Origin: Pseudomonas sp. RIT-562
GTDB lineage: Bacteria; Pseudomonadota; Gammaproteobacteria; Pseudomonadales; Pseudomonadaceae
Direction: 5' to 3'
Assembly (NCBI RefSeq): GCF_026241895.1
Contig: NZ_JAPJIV010000002.1
Coordinates: forward strand, 1-64,000
Length of the DNA: 64,000 nt
Part shown: piece by piece, positions 8,366-16,478 of the stretch
How positions within the stretch are numbered: the stretch's first letter is position 1
Layout: each line of letters opens with the position of its first letter
Program-made: the position numbers and the translations under genes
Notes under the pieces: generated by a model
What the model was told of the DNA's origin: nothing
The model's input: only the letters and a program-made list of their open reading frames with translations
Databases searched by the model: none

Positions 8366-9121
8366 ATGACTCAGATCGCCCGCATCCGCGACACCGGCAG
8401 TGAACGCCGCTTGCAAGCTGAACGCCTGATCGGCGCCGACGCGTTGCAGGAAGCCCAGGCTTTGCGCTTCAACGTGTTCAGCGGCGAATTCAACGCCAAG
8501 CTGAAAGGCGCGGAGTGGGGCCTGGACATGGATGACTACGACGTTCACTGCGCCCACATCGGTGTGCGCGACCTGAATACCGGGCGCCTGGTGGCGACTA
8601 CCCGCTTGCTCGATCACGAGGCCGCGAGCAGCCTGGGCAAGTTTTACAGCGAAGAGGAATTCAGCCTGCATGGCCTGGTCCATCTGCAGGGCCCGATCCT
8701 GGAGATCGGTCGCACCTGCGTCGATCCCGCCTATCGCAACGGCGGCACCATCGCCGTGCTCTGGGGTGAACTGGCCGAAGTGTTGAACCAGGGCGGCTAC
8801 AGCTACCTGATGGGCTGCGCGAGCATTCCGATGCAGGATGGCGGAATCCAGGCCCACGCGATCATGCAACGCCTGCGCGAACGTTACCTGTGCACCGAGC
8901 ACCTGCGCGCCGAGCCGAAAAAACCGCTGCCGGCCCTCGCCATCCCCTCCAACGTCATCGCCGAAATGCCACCGCTGCTCAAGGCCTATATGCGCCTGGG
9001 AGCGAAGATTTGCGGCGAACCCTGCTGGGACGAAGACTTCCAGGTCGCCGACGTGTTTATCCTGCTCAAGCGTGATGAGCTGTGCCCGCGTTACGCCAAA
9101 CACTTCAAGGCGGCCATGTGA
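8366..9121 (+). CDS. olsB: L-ornithine N-alpha-acyltransferase OlsB
   Basis: A 251-residue GNAT-fold enzyme that transfers a 3-hydroxyacyl group from acyl carrier protein to the alpha-amine of ornithine, the first step of ornithine lipid synthesis. Family features seen are [20 protein letters not shown] near the start, [12 protein letters not shown], and [15 protein letters not shown], typical of OlsB. The start has GGAG eight bases upstream. Its stop overlaps the start of olsA by one base (TGATG), so the two are one operon. Ornithine lipids are phosphorus-free membrane lipids that replace phospholipids in phosphate starvation, matching the candidate Pho box upstream. Confidence 0.93.
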   Translation: MTQIARIRDTGSERRLQAERLIGADALQEAQALRFNVFSGEFNAKLKGAEWGLDMDDYDVHCAHIGVRDLNTGRLVATTRLLDHEAASSLGKFYSEEEFSLHGLVHLQGPILEIGRTCVDPAYRNGGTIAVLWGELAEVLNQGGYSYLMGCASIPMQDGGIQAHAIMQRLRERYLCTEHLRAEPKKPLPALAIPSNVIAEMPPLLKAYMRLGAKICGEPCWDEDFQVADVFILLKRDELCPRYAKHFKAAM

Positions 9122-9912
9122 TGAGCCGGTTGCGGGTGTACGCGCGGATTGCACGGGTACTGGTAGTGGTCACGCTGGGATTGAGCATGGCGGGCGTGTT
9201 CGGGTTGTTCGAGCGCCTGGGCATAGCTCACTCCATGGCTCGCCGGCAACGCTGGTCGCGTTTTTTCATGGCGCGCCTGGCCAGCGCCCTACCCTTTCGG
9301 GTGACAGTCCACGGCGAGCTGCCGCAACAGCCAATGCTCTGGGTCAGCAACCACGTGTCCTGGACTGACATTCCGCTGCTGGGCATGCTCACGCCGCTGT
9401 CGTTCCTGTCCAAGGCCGAAGTGCGCACCTGGCCGGTGGCGGGTTGGCTGGCAGCCAAGGCCGGCAGCCTGTTTATCCGTCGCGGGTCGGGGGACAGCCA
9501 GTTGATCCGCAAGCAGATGACCCGCCATCTGCAGCAGGCCCATCCCCTGCTGATGTTTCCGGAAGGCACCACCACCGATGGCCGCTCGCTGCGCACCTTC
9601 CATGGTCGTCTGCTGTCAGCGGCGATTGATTCCCAGGTGAAGCTGCAACCGGTGGCGATTCGTTATCTGCGTGACGGGGAGCTGGATTCGCTCGCACCGT
9701 TCATTGGCGATGACGATCTGCTGTCGCACCTGATGCGTCTGTTTGCCAATGATCGCGGCGAGGTGGAAATTCACCTGCTCAAGCCAATCGCGTGCGAAGG
9801 TCGGGAGCGTGCAGCGCTGGCGTTTGATGCGCAGCAGGCGGTGCAGACGGCGTTGTTTGGGTTGACTGCGCAAGCACCACGGGTGCCGATGCGCCCAGCA
9901 ATCGCTGCCTGA
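9121..9912 (+). CDS. olsA: Lyso-ornithine lipid O-acyltransferase OlsA
   Basis: A 263-residue PlsC-family acyltransferase, the second enzyme of ornithine lipid synthesis, which acylates the 3-hydroxyl of lyso-ornithine lipid. It has one N-terminal membrane segment (VLVVVTLGLSMAGVFGLF), the acceptor motif NHVSWTD (HxxxxD), FIRRGSGD and the FPEGTTTDG motif. The start ATG at 9121 overlaps the olsB stop; a start farther upstream inside olsB is not needed. Function is assigned jointly from the PlsC motifs and the olsB neighbour; by itself it could also be read as a 1-acylglycerol-3-phosphate acyltransferase. Confidence 0.9.
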   Translation: MSRLRVYARIARVLVVVTLGLSMAGVFGLFERLGIAHSMARRQRWSRFFMARLASALPFRVTVHGELPQQPMLWVSNHVSWTDIPLLGMLTPLSFLSKAEVRTWPVAGWLAAKAGSLFIRRGSGDSQLIRKQMTRHLQQAHPLLMFPEGTTTDGRSLRTFHGRLLSAAIDSQVKLQPVAIRYLRDGELDSLAPFIGDDDLLSHLMRLFANDRGEVEIHLLKPIACEGRERAALAFDAQQAVQTALFGLTAQAPRVPMRPAIAA

Positions 9913-9935
9913 TCTCCTGAAACAACAATCTCACT

Positions 9936-10026
9936 TTGTGGGAGCGGGCTTGCTCGCGAATGCGGTGGGACTGCTAGCATTGGTTTGACAGACACACCGC
10001 CTTCGCGAGCAAGCCCGCTCCCACAA
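9936..10026. repeat. REPIN (REP pair, GTGGGAGCGGGCTTGC type)
   Basis: The left arm TTGTGGGAGCGGGCTTGCTC and the right arm ending GAGCAAGCCCGCTCCCACAA are exact reverse complements of each other over at least 20 bases, with the continuing arms CGCGAA and TTCGCG. The spacer is about 40 bases. It lies between olsA and the convergent acpH. Same family as 51214-51308. Confidence 0.92.
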
Positions 10027-10047
10027 GGGCCGGGTGTTGCAGCAAGT

Positions 10048-10626
10048 TCATGTCACCTGGCAGCCCCGGGCGAAATCCTGCAGCTGCGGATAAAACAAGC
10101 GGAAATCTTCGCTCAACGGCTCATATAGCCTGCGCAATTCCTGCATCGCGGCAGCAAGCTCCTCAGGCCGGGTCAGTCTGCGCGAAATCCCCCGCAACAC
10201 TTGCTCCAGCACTTCGAACTCTCGATAGGAGCCCAACCAGTCATTGGCCACCATGTGCGGTGCAATCCGCGCCAGGCGTTCCGGCAATTGCCGCTCACTG
10301 GACAGCACCCGGTACACATCCGAAGTAAACAGCTCCAGCGGCTGCTCGGCATACAGCGCCCAGTCCCGGGCCAGGCAGTGATCGAAGAATACATCGAGCA
10401 CGATCCCGGCATAACGCCGACGAGTCAGGGAAAAACGCGACAACGAAGCGTCTACCAACGGATGTCGGTCGGTGAACACATCAATGCTGCGATGCAGCTG
10501 GATGGCCGCTTCGACCTCCGGAGCAAACTGCCCTTGCAGCCGACCTTTGACGAAGTCGCCATACAGGCTGCCGAGCAATTGACCGGGGCGCTGGCCACCG
10601 AGGTGCAGATGTGCGAGATAATTCAT
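10048..10626 (-). CDS. acpH: Acyl carrier protein phosphodiesterase AcpH
   Basis: A 192-residue protein, nearly the same length as E. coli AcpH. The enzyme is an HD-related hydrolase that removes the 4'-phosphopantetheine arm from acyl carrier protein, returning it to the apo form. Matching features are the N-terminus MNYLAHLHLGG, LGSLYGDFVKG, IQLHRSIDVFTDRHP and LDVFFDHCLARDW, which hold the metal-binding His and Asp residues. The ATG at 10626 is chosen by homology; an in-frame GTG at 10650 is possible. It converges on olsA across a REPIN. Confidence 0.88.
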   Translation of the reverse strand: MNYLAHLHLGGQRPGQLLGSLYGDFVKGRLQGQFAPEVEAAIQLHRSIDVFTDRHPLVDASLSRFSLTRRRYAGIVLDVFFDHCLARDWALYAEQPLELFTSDVYRVLSSERQLPERLARIAPHMVANDWLGSYREFEVLEQVLRGISRRLTRPEELAAAMQELRRLYEPLSEDFRLFYPQLQDFARGCQVT

Positions 10627-10680
10627 GTCGCGCAGCTTAGCACTGCCCACTGAAATCGTTACAGCTCACGTATCGTTATA

Positions 10681-10773
10681 ACCCGATATAGCGAATTATG
10701 CGGTCGTCAGACCGAAATCATATTTGTGTATCGCGAAATAACGATTTAAAGTTCGCTTCATCGCGATATAGCG
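10681..10773. promoter_or_regulatory. Repeated palindromic operator candidates for the ArsR-type regulator
   Basis: Three related sites precede the regulator gene: CGATATAGCG at 10684-10693, TCGCGAAATAACG at 10731-10743 and TCGCGATATAGCG at 10761-10773. The last is a near palindrome (CGC-ATAT-GCG with one mismatched pair), the sort of 12-bp dyad that ArsR/SmtB dimers bind. The third ends 25 bases before the start codon, a place where binding would block transcription. A weaker related sequence, TATCGTTATA, lies at 10671. Autoregulation is inferred. Confidence 0.55.
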
Positions 10774-10798
10774 TTTTACTCATCACGAGCCCAATACC

Positions 10799-11101
10799 AT
10801 GCCTATCAATCTCGACGAAATAATAAAAGCCCTGGCACACCCAGTCCGGCGAGAAATCCTGCACTGGTTGAAAGACCCGACCGTCGAATTTCCCGATCAG
10901 ACCCACAGCAACGAACACGGAGTCTGCGCCGGACAGATCGATCAACGCTGCGGCCTGTCGCAATCCACCGTCTCGGCGCACCTGGCGACCCTGCAGCGCG
11001 CCGGCCTGATCAGCAGCCGCAAAGTTGGCCAATGGCACTTTTTCAAACGCAACGAGGAAACCATCCAGGAATTCCTCAGCACCTTCAGTAAAGAGCTCTG
11101 A
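10799..11101 (+). CDS. ArsR/SmtB-family transcriptional regulator
   Basis: A 100-residue winged helix-turn-helix protein of the ArsR type: IIKALAHPVRREILHWLKD opens the domain and the recognition helix region is LSQSTVSAHLATLQRAGLI, followed by the wing (SSRKVGQWHFFKR). A cysteine pair is present (Cys43 in GVCAG and Cys51 in QRCGLS), but not as the classic CxC metal site, so the signal may be an electrophile or redox change rather than a metal. It is followed after 33 bp by an MFS exporter and then by an ene-reductase, so all three probably form one stress-responsive operon. Confidence 0.88.
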   Translation: MPINLDEIIKALAHPVRREILHWLKDPTVEFPDQTHSNEHGVCAGQIDQRCGLSQSTVSAHLATLQRAGLISSRKVGQWHFFKRNEETIQEFLSTFSKEL

Positions 11102-11134
11102 CCCTTTCCGTCAGCCAGCCAACAAGGAATCAAC

Positions 11135-12301
11135 ATGCCCCTCTCGCTCCTCATCCTGGCCTTGAGCGCCTTCGCCATCGGCACCACCGAGTTCGTCATC
11201 ATGGGCCTGCTGCCCGATGTGGCCGCCGACCTCGGGGTGTCGATTCCAGGCGCCGGCTGGCTGGTGACCGGTTACGCGCTGGGCGTGGCCATCGGTGCGC
11301 CCTTCATGGCACTGGCCACCGCCAAATTGCCGCGTAAAGCCGCATTGGTAGCGTTGATGGGCATTTTCATCGTCGGCAATCTGCTCTGTGCACTGGCCAG
11401 TGACTACAACGTGCTGATGTTCGCCCGTGTAGTGACCGCACTGTGTCATGGCGCCTTCTTCGGTATCGGTTCGGTAGTAGCCGCAGGCCTGGTCCCGGCC
11501 AACAAGCGGGCGTCTGCGGTGGCCCTGATGTTCACCGGCCTGACCCTGGCCAACGTCCTCGGTGTGCCGCTGGGCACCGCCCTCGGCCAGGAAGCCGGCT
11601 GGCGCTCGACCTTCTGGGCCGTCACCGTGATTGGCGTGATCGCGCTGATCGGGTTGATCCGCTTCCTGCCGGCCAAGCGCGATGAGGAGAAACTCGACAT
11701 GCGCGCCGAATTGCGAGCACTCAAGGGCGCCGGTATCTGGCTGTCCCTGAGCATGACCGCGCTGTTCGCCGCCTCGATGTTCACCTTGTTCACCTACGTC
11801 GCGCCGCTGCTCGGCGACGTCACCGGCGTGTCGCCCAATGGCGTGACCTGGACCCTGCTGCTGATTGGCCTGGGCCTGACCGTGGGCAACATCATCGGCG
11901 GCAAGCTGGCAGACAAGCGCCTGGCAGCGACCTTGATCGGCGTCTTCATCTCGATGGCCGTGGTCTCGACCGTATTGACCTGGACCAGCGTCGCGCTGAT
12001 CCCTACTGAGATCACCCTGTTCCTCTGGGCCACCGCCTCGTTCGCCGCCGTTCCGGCGCTGCAGATCAACGTGGTGACCTTCGGCAAGGCCGCCCCCAAC
12101 CTGGTGTCGACCTTGAACATCGGCGCCTTCAACGTCGGCAATGCGCTGGGCGCCTGGGTCGGCGGCAGCGTTATCGCCCATGGCTTCGGCCTGACCCGCG
12201 TGCCACTGGCGGCTGCCGCCCTGGCCGTGCTCGCCCTGCTGGTGACCCTGATTACTTTCCGTCAGAGCGGCAATGCCGAACTGGCCCCCGCTACCCACTG
12301 A
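11135..12301 (+). CDS. MFS transporter (DHA1, AraJ/YdhP-like efflux)
   Basis: A 388-residue, 12-helix major facilitator of the drug:H+ antiporter-1 group. The N-terminus SAFAIGTTEFVIMGLLPDVA is characteristic of the AraJ/YdhP/PmrA-like subgroup, and the motif-C-like stretch LANVLGVPLGTALGQ lies in helix 5. It acts in the inner membrane, most likely as an exporter. It sits between the ArsR-type regulator and the XenB-type reductase (22 bp to the latter), pairing export with chemical detoxification. The substrate cannot be read from the sequence. Confidence 0.85.
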   Translation: MPLSLLILALSAFAIGTTEFVIMGLLPDVAADLGVSIPGAGWLVTGYALGVAIGAPFMALATAKLPRKAALVALMGIFIVGNLLCALASDYNVLMFARVVTALCHGAFFGIGSVVAAGLVPANKRASAVALMFTGLTLANVLGVPLGTALGQEAGWRSTFWAVTVIGVIALIGLIRFLPAKRDEEKLDMRAELRALKGAGIWLSLSMTALFAASMFTLFTYVAPLLGDVTGVSPNGVTWTLLLIGLGLTVGNIIGGKLADKRLAATLIGVFISMAVVSTVLTWTSVALIPTEITLFLWATASFAAVPALQINVVTFGKAAPNLVSTLNIGAFNVGNALGAWVGGSVIAHGFGLTRVPLAAAALAVLALLVTLITFRQSGNAELAPATH

Positions 12302-12323
12302 TCTCCCACGAGGCTTGTATTTC

Positions 12324-13373
12324 ATGACGACTATTTTCGATCCGATCAAACTGGGCGACGTCGAACTCGCCAACCGCATCATCATGGCGCCACTCACTCG
12401 CTGCCGCGCCGACGAAGGCCGGGTGCCGAATGCGCTGATGGCCGAGTACTACGTGCAACGGGCCTCCGCTGGCCTGATCCTCAGCGAGGCCACCTCGGTC
12501 ACGCCGATGGGCGTCGGCTACCCGGACACCCCGGGCATCTGGTCCAACGACCAGGTGCGCGGCTGGAGCAACGTGACCAAGGCCATTCACGGCGCGGGGG
12601 GCAAGATCTTCCTGCAACTGTGGCACGTGGGCCGGATCTCCCACGAGTCGTACCTGGACGGTGAACTGCCTGTCGCGCCAAGCGCCATCCAGCCAAAGGG
12701 CCACGTCAGCCTAGTGCGCCCGATGGCCGACTACCCGACTCCACGCGCCCTGGAAACTGCGGAAATCGCCGACATCGTCGACGCTTACCGCACCGGTGCT
12801 GAAAACGCCAAGGCCGCCGGCTTCGACGGCGTGGAAATTCACGGCGCCAACGGCTACCTGCTCGACCAGTTCCTGCAAAGCAGCACTAACCAGCGCACCG
12901 ACAACTACGGCGGCTCCCTGGAAAACCGCGCGCGCCTGTTGCTGGAAGTGACCGACGCCGCCATTGAAGTCTGGGGCGCTGGCCGCGTAGGTGTGCACCT
13001 GGCACCCCGCGCCGATTCTCACGACATGGGCGACGACAACCTGGCGGAAACCTTCACTTACGTCGCTCGTGAGCTGGGCAAACGCGGTATCGCGTTCATC
13101 TGCTCCCGGGAAAAAGAAGGCGCCGACAGCCTCGGCCCGCAACTGAAAGAAGCGTTCGGCGGCCCTTACATTGCCAACGAACGTTTCACCAAGGACAGCG
13201 CCAACGCCTGGTTGGCTGCCGGCAAGGCTGATGCAGTGGCGTTCGGTGTGCCATTCATTGCCAACCCGGACCTGCCGGCTCGCTTGAAGGCGGATGCACC
13301 GTTGAATGAAGCGCGCCCTGAACTGTTTTACGCCAAGGGCCCGGTGGGTTATATCGACTACCCGGTGATGTAA
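12324..13373 (+). CDS. xenB: XenB-type ene-reductase (Old Yellow Enzyme family)
   Basis: A 349-residue FMN-dependent Old Yellow Enzyme. It uses NAD(P)H to reduce activated C=C bonds, N-ethylmaleimide and nitro compounds such as nitroglycerin and TNT. OYE landmarks are FDPIKLGDVELANRIIMAPL, the FMN/substrate site QLWHVGRISH, the EIHGANGYLLDQFLQ segment and GVHLAPR. The sequence closely resembles XenB of Pseudomonas. ATG 12324 has an ACGAGG site upstream and matches the family N-terminus; an upstream in-frame ATG at 12273 lies inside the MFS gene. A strong terminator follows. Confidence 0.88.
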   Translation: MTTIFDPIKLGDVELANRIIMAPLTRCRADEGRVPNALMAEYYVQRASAGLILSEATSVTPMGVGYPDTPGIWSNDQVRGWSNVTKAIHGAGGKIFLQLWHVGRISHESYLDGELPVAPSAIQPKGHVSLVRPMADYPTPRALETAEIADIVDAYRTGAENAKAAGFDGVEIHGANGYLLDQFLQSSTNQRTDNYGGSLENRARLLLEVTDAAIEVWGAGRVGVHLAPRADSHDMGDDNLAETFTYVARELGKRGIAFICSREKEGADSLGPQLKEAFGGPYIANERFTKDSANAWLAAGKADAVAFGVPFIANPDLPARLKADAPLNEARPELFYAKGPVGYIDYPVM

Positions 13374-13392
13374 CTTTCACTGATTCAGACTG

Positions 13393-13428
13393 AAAGCCCC
13401 GACTTGCAAAAGTCGGGGCTTTTTTTTA
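13393..13428 (+). terminator. Rho-independent terminator after xenB
   Basis: The arms AAGCCCCGACTT and AAGTCGGGGCTT form a perfect GC-rich stem with a very short loop, followed by a run of eight Ts. It closes the arsR-type/MFS/xenB operon. Confidence 0.93.
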
Positions 13429-13547
13429 TTCACAAGTTCAGATTAAACATACAGAAATCAACATTAACTTTCGCAATCAACGCCCCTTAGACAAACTGCA
13501 CACTCCACGCAAAACTCCAACCGTAAACTTATCGAAAGGATTCTAAT

Positions 13548-14201
13548 ATGCATGACAATGAAATGTCCGACAGCGAAACCGACAGCTCCGACGAGGATCT
13601 ATTATCCCTGTTCAATGCCACCTCCATCGGGATGCTTTACAATTTTGCCTACCATTTTGCCAGTGAAGAGAGTCGAGAGATATTGGACGCCCTGACCGGC
13701 AAGGCTAAAGTGGAATTTATAAATTTTCTCGATCGTAGCAGGCTTGAGATTGCGTTAAGCCAACAGATCGAACGATGGAGGGAGCACAAGGCGTCGAAAC
13801 TGACGGGTGTCATAATAAAGATAATCAACAACACCCCCCATACATTTAATATATCCCAGACAAGTCTGCCCCTGAGCAAATCCGAACGCGAAAGTTTCCA
13901 GATTAATCCCCACGAGCCGACGGCATTTTTTACCAGGTATGAATACACATTCGCCTACCCCTGGAAAAAGAGAGACATGTTCAATCATTTCGTGGATTTT
14001 ATCGACGGGGACGTTGGAGTTCGATTTGAGCTTGGTCTGTTCATGGGCATAACGTATGGAATACTGTCGCCAACACATACACCAAAGATAAAAAATAAAA
14101 CTGCATCGACGGGTAGGTCCAGCGTCAAATGCAAATCCGCTGTCACCCGCGTGAGTGACGATGCCCCCTTCAACTTCGAGATTCAGCTGACTCTAGGCTG
14201 A
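13548..14201 (+). CDS. Orphan protein of unknown function, AT-rich gene
   Basis: I do not recognise this 217-residue protein. It starts with an acidic stretch (MHDNEMSDSETDSSDEDLL), then a helical region with FAYHFASEESREILDALTG, then a segment from about residue 83 that looks like alternating beta strands (TGVIIKIINNTPHTFNI, ending FNFEIQLTLG). No signal peptide or membrane helix is seen. The good site AAAGGA precedes ATG 13548. Base composition is clearly lower in GC than all neighbours and it is flanked by its own AT-rich leader, so recent acquisition is likely. The NNTPHTF pattern recalls beta-sandwich pore-forming or aegerolysin-like proteins, but that is only a guess. Confidence 0.7.
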   Translation: MHDNEMSDSETDSSDEDLLSLFNATSIGMLYNFAYHFASEESREILDALTGKAKVEFINFLDRSRLEIALSQQIERWREHKASKLTGVIIKIINNTPHTFNISQTSLPLSKSERESFQINPHEPTAFFTRYEYTFAYPWKKRDMFNHFVDFIDGDVGVRFELGLFMGITYGILSPTHTPKIKNKTASTGRSSVKCKSAVTRVSDDAPFNFEIQLTLG

Positions 14202-14418
14202 GGATCACCCTCCGAATGGGAGCGGCTCTGGTTCTGGTGCCAGGTCGCTCACACTTGCTCATCGCCACGACACAAATTTCCTACAAAATACAATGGCTGC
14301 TACCTGTCATCCCAAAGCTCACAGGTATATAAAAACCCGCCTCTGCAAAAAGCGCCGACAAAAAGCTGATCTTGGCCCGCATCTGTTGACAGGCTCGGAG
14401 CGAACTACGCATTTTGTT

Positions 14419-15051
14419 TCATTTGCGCAGGCTGGGGCTGAAGCGCAGCATGTCCAACCCTGTATCGGCCCAGCGTTCGGCCTCGACGTGCAGCTCGAAG
14501 CTGTCCGGAGCCAGCAGCCACTGATACAGGATGCCGTCGATGTAGGCATGCAGGCTGATGGCGGCACGGACGGTGTCGAGGTCCTCCGGCAATTGCCCAC
14601 GGTTCACTGCGTTGCGCAAAGCGAGGCCTATGCGCACGTTGCAATCCAGACTGGCGGCCTGACGCTGCTGACGCAGGTCGCACATCTCATCGGTGAATTC
14701 GCACTTGTGAAACAAGATCTCATTAATGCGCCGGGTTTTCGGGTCCAGGGCAATCTGATGAAACAAATGAATCAGCAGCTGGCGCATGCAGCCCAGGGGG
14801 TCGAGCTCGTCTTCGCTCTCGCTGGCCTTGGCCATGTCATCCAGCGGCTCGTGCAAGGTATCGAGCATCGCCTGCACCACATCAGCCTTGTTGCTGAAAT
14901 GCCAATAAATGGCGCCACGGGTCACGCCGGCCAACGTCGCGATGTCAGCCAGTGTCGTGCGCGCCACGCCCCGCTCGTAAAAGGCTTTTTCCGCCGCTTC
15001 GAGTATCTGGCTACGGGTTTCCTGGGCTTCCTCTTTGGTACGACGGACCAT
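14419..15051 (-). CDS. emhR: TetR-family repressor EmhR/TtgR
   Basis: A 210-residue TetR repressor, the exact length of TtgR. The DNA-binding domain is plain: [20 protein letters not shown], then the helix-turn-helix with [20 protein letters not shown]. It diverges from emhABC across a 266-bp region containing a TtgR-like operator. In relatives, binding of antibiotics, flavonoids or solvents releases the repressor from DNA and turns on the pump genes. The names emhR (P. fluorescens) and ttgR (P. putida) refer to the same protein family. Confidence 0.93.
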   Translation of the reverse strand: MVRRTKEEAQETRSQILEAAEKAFYERGVARTTLADIATLAGVTRGAIYWHFSNKADVVQAMLDTLHEPLDDMAKASESEDELDPLGCMRQLLIHLFHQIALDPKTRRINEILFHKCEFTDEMCDLRQQRQAASLDCNVRIGLALRNAVNRGQLPEDLDTVRAAISLHAYIDGILYQWLLAPDSFELHVEAERWADTGLDMLRFSPSLRK

Positions 15052-15194
15052 GGGCAGTACAACCTCAATCAGGATGCTTCAGCGACGTCTGAATATGCGC
15101 TGAATAAAAGTGCAGCGAGCGCTCTTGGGACTCGTCTGCGGCCTACAATCACACCTTTGTGGAGCATTTGTAACGGGATGAGTACAAAGCCAAA

Positions 15195-15230
15195 GGTATT
15201 TACAAACAACCATGAACGTAAGTATATTAC
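15195..15230. promoter_or_regulatory. TtgR/EmhR operator overlapping the emhABC promoter
   Basis: The stretch carries the known TtgR operator pattern: TATTTACAAACAACCATGAA then CGTAAGTATATTAC, differing by very few bases from the P. putida site as I remember it. Within it TTTACA (15199-15204) and TATATT (15223-15228), 18 bp apart, form a good sigma-70 promoter for emhA, so bound repressor would cover both elements. Confidence 0.85.
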
Positions 15231-15317
15231 TTAGCAAGCTACATATCCACTCAGCACTGATTTTTTAATTTCCACCCTTTCTGGTGTGCCACTGGTGCGC
15301 CTGACCCGAGGATTTTC

Positions 15318-16475
15318 ATGCAATTCAAGCCAGCTGTTACCGCTCTGGTCACTGCCGTCGCCCTTGCATCGCTGCTTAGCGGATGCAAAAAGGAAGAGAC
15401 GGCACAGGCCGCACCACCCCCTCAGGTCGGCGTAGTCACCTTGCAACCACAGTCCTTCACCCTGACTTCCGAGCTCCCGGGCCGCACCAGTGCGTTCCGT
15501 ATTGCCGAGGTTCGCCCGCAGGTCAACGGCATCATCCTCAAGCGTCTGTTCAAGGAAGGCGCTGATGTCAAAGCCGGCCAGCAGCTGTACCAGATTGATC
15601 CGGCTGTTTATGAAGCCACGCTGAAAAGCGCCGAGGCCAACCTGCAGCAGACCAAGTCGATTTCCGATCGATACAAATTGCTGGTGAAAGAACAGGCCGT
15701 GAGCCGTCAGGAATACGACACCGCCCTGGCCAACCGCCTGCAGTCGGAAGCGTCGATGCAGACTGCCCAGATCAACGTGCGCTACACCAAAGTCTACGCG
15801 CCAATCACCGGTCGAATCGGTCGCTCGAATGTGACTGAAGGTGCCTTGGTGACGAACGGCCAGGCCGATGCCATGGCCGTGATCCAGCAACTCGATCCGA
15901 TCTACGTCGACGTCACCCAGTCATCCGTGGAGCTGCTTGAGCTGCGCCGCGAACTGGAAAGCGGGCGCCTGCAAAAGGCTGGTGACACCGCCGCTGCGGT
16001 CAAGCTGACCCTGGAAGACGGCAGCCAGTACAAGCTGGACGGCAAGCTTGAATTCTCCGAAGTCTCGGTCGACCAGACTACCGGCTCCGTGACCTTGCGC
16101 GCCGTGTTCCCCAACCCTGACCACACCCTGCTGCCAGGCATGTTCGTGCACGCCCAGTTACAAGCCGGGGTGAACAGCGCAGCGATCCTGGCGCCCCAGC
16201 AAGGCGTGACTCGCGACCTCAAAGGCGCGCCGACCGCACTGGTCGTCGGCCCGGACAACAAGGTCGAGCTGCGCCAACTCAAGGCCAGTCGCACTGTCGG
16301 CAGCCAGTGGCTGATCGAGGACGGCCTGAAGGCCGGCGATCGCCTGATCACCGAAGGGCTGCAATACGTCAAACCTGGCGTCGAAGTAAAAGCCAGTGAA
16401 GCGACCAACGTAGGCGCCAAGAACCCGGTCCCCGCACAGGCAGCTGACAAGGCTTCCAGCGGCAAAGGGGAGTAA
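15318..16475 (+). CDS. emhA: RND efflux periplasmic adaptor EmhA
   Basis: A 385-residue membrane fusion protein. The signal peptide ends in lipobox LLSGC (Cys23), so it is a lipoprotein of the inner membrane. The adaptor pattern is clear: EVRPQVNGIILKRLFKEGAD for the lipoyl half-motif, a helical hairpin from about 100 to 170, then the beta-barrel with LDPIYVDVTQSS. It links the pump EmhB to the outer-membrane channel EmhC, as TtgA or MexA do. It is three bases before emhB. Substrates in relatives include polycyclic aromatic hydrocarbons, chloramphenicol, tetracycline and solvents. Confidence 0.93.
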   Translation: MQFKPAVTALVTAVALASLLSGCKKEETAQAAPPPQVGVVTLQPQSFTLTSELPGRTSAFRIAEVRPQVNGIILKRLFKEGADVKAGQQLYQIDPAVYEATLKSAEANLQQTKSISDRYKLLVKEQAVSRQEYDTALANRLQSEASMQTAQINVRYTKVYAPITGRIGRSNVTEGALVTNGQADAMAVIQQLDPIYVDVTQSSVELLELRRELESGRLQKAGDTAAAVKLTLEDGSQYKLDGKLEFSEVSVDQTTGSVTLRAVFPNPDHTLLPGMFVHAQLQAGVNSAAILAPQQGVTRDLKGAPTALVVGPDNKVELRQLKASRTVGSQWLIEDGLKAGDRLITEGLQYVKPGVEVKASEATNVGAKNPVPAQAADKASSGKGE

Positions 16476-16478
16476 CCC

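Noticed and set aside
11111..12397. A 428-codon open frame on the minus strand across the MFS gene
   Set aside because: The translation is dominated by Gly, Gln and His with no domain pattern; it is the shadow of the MFS coding frame.
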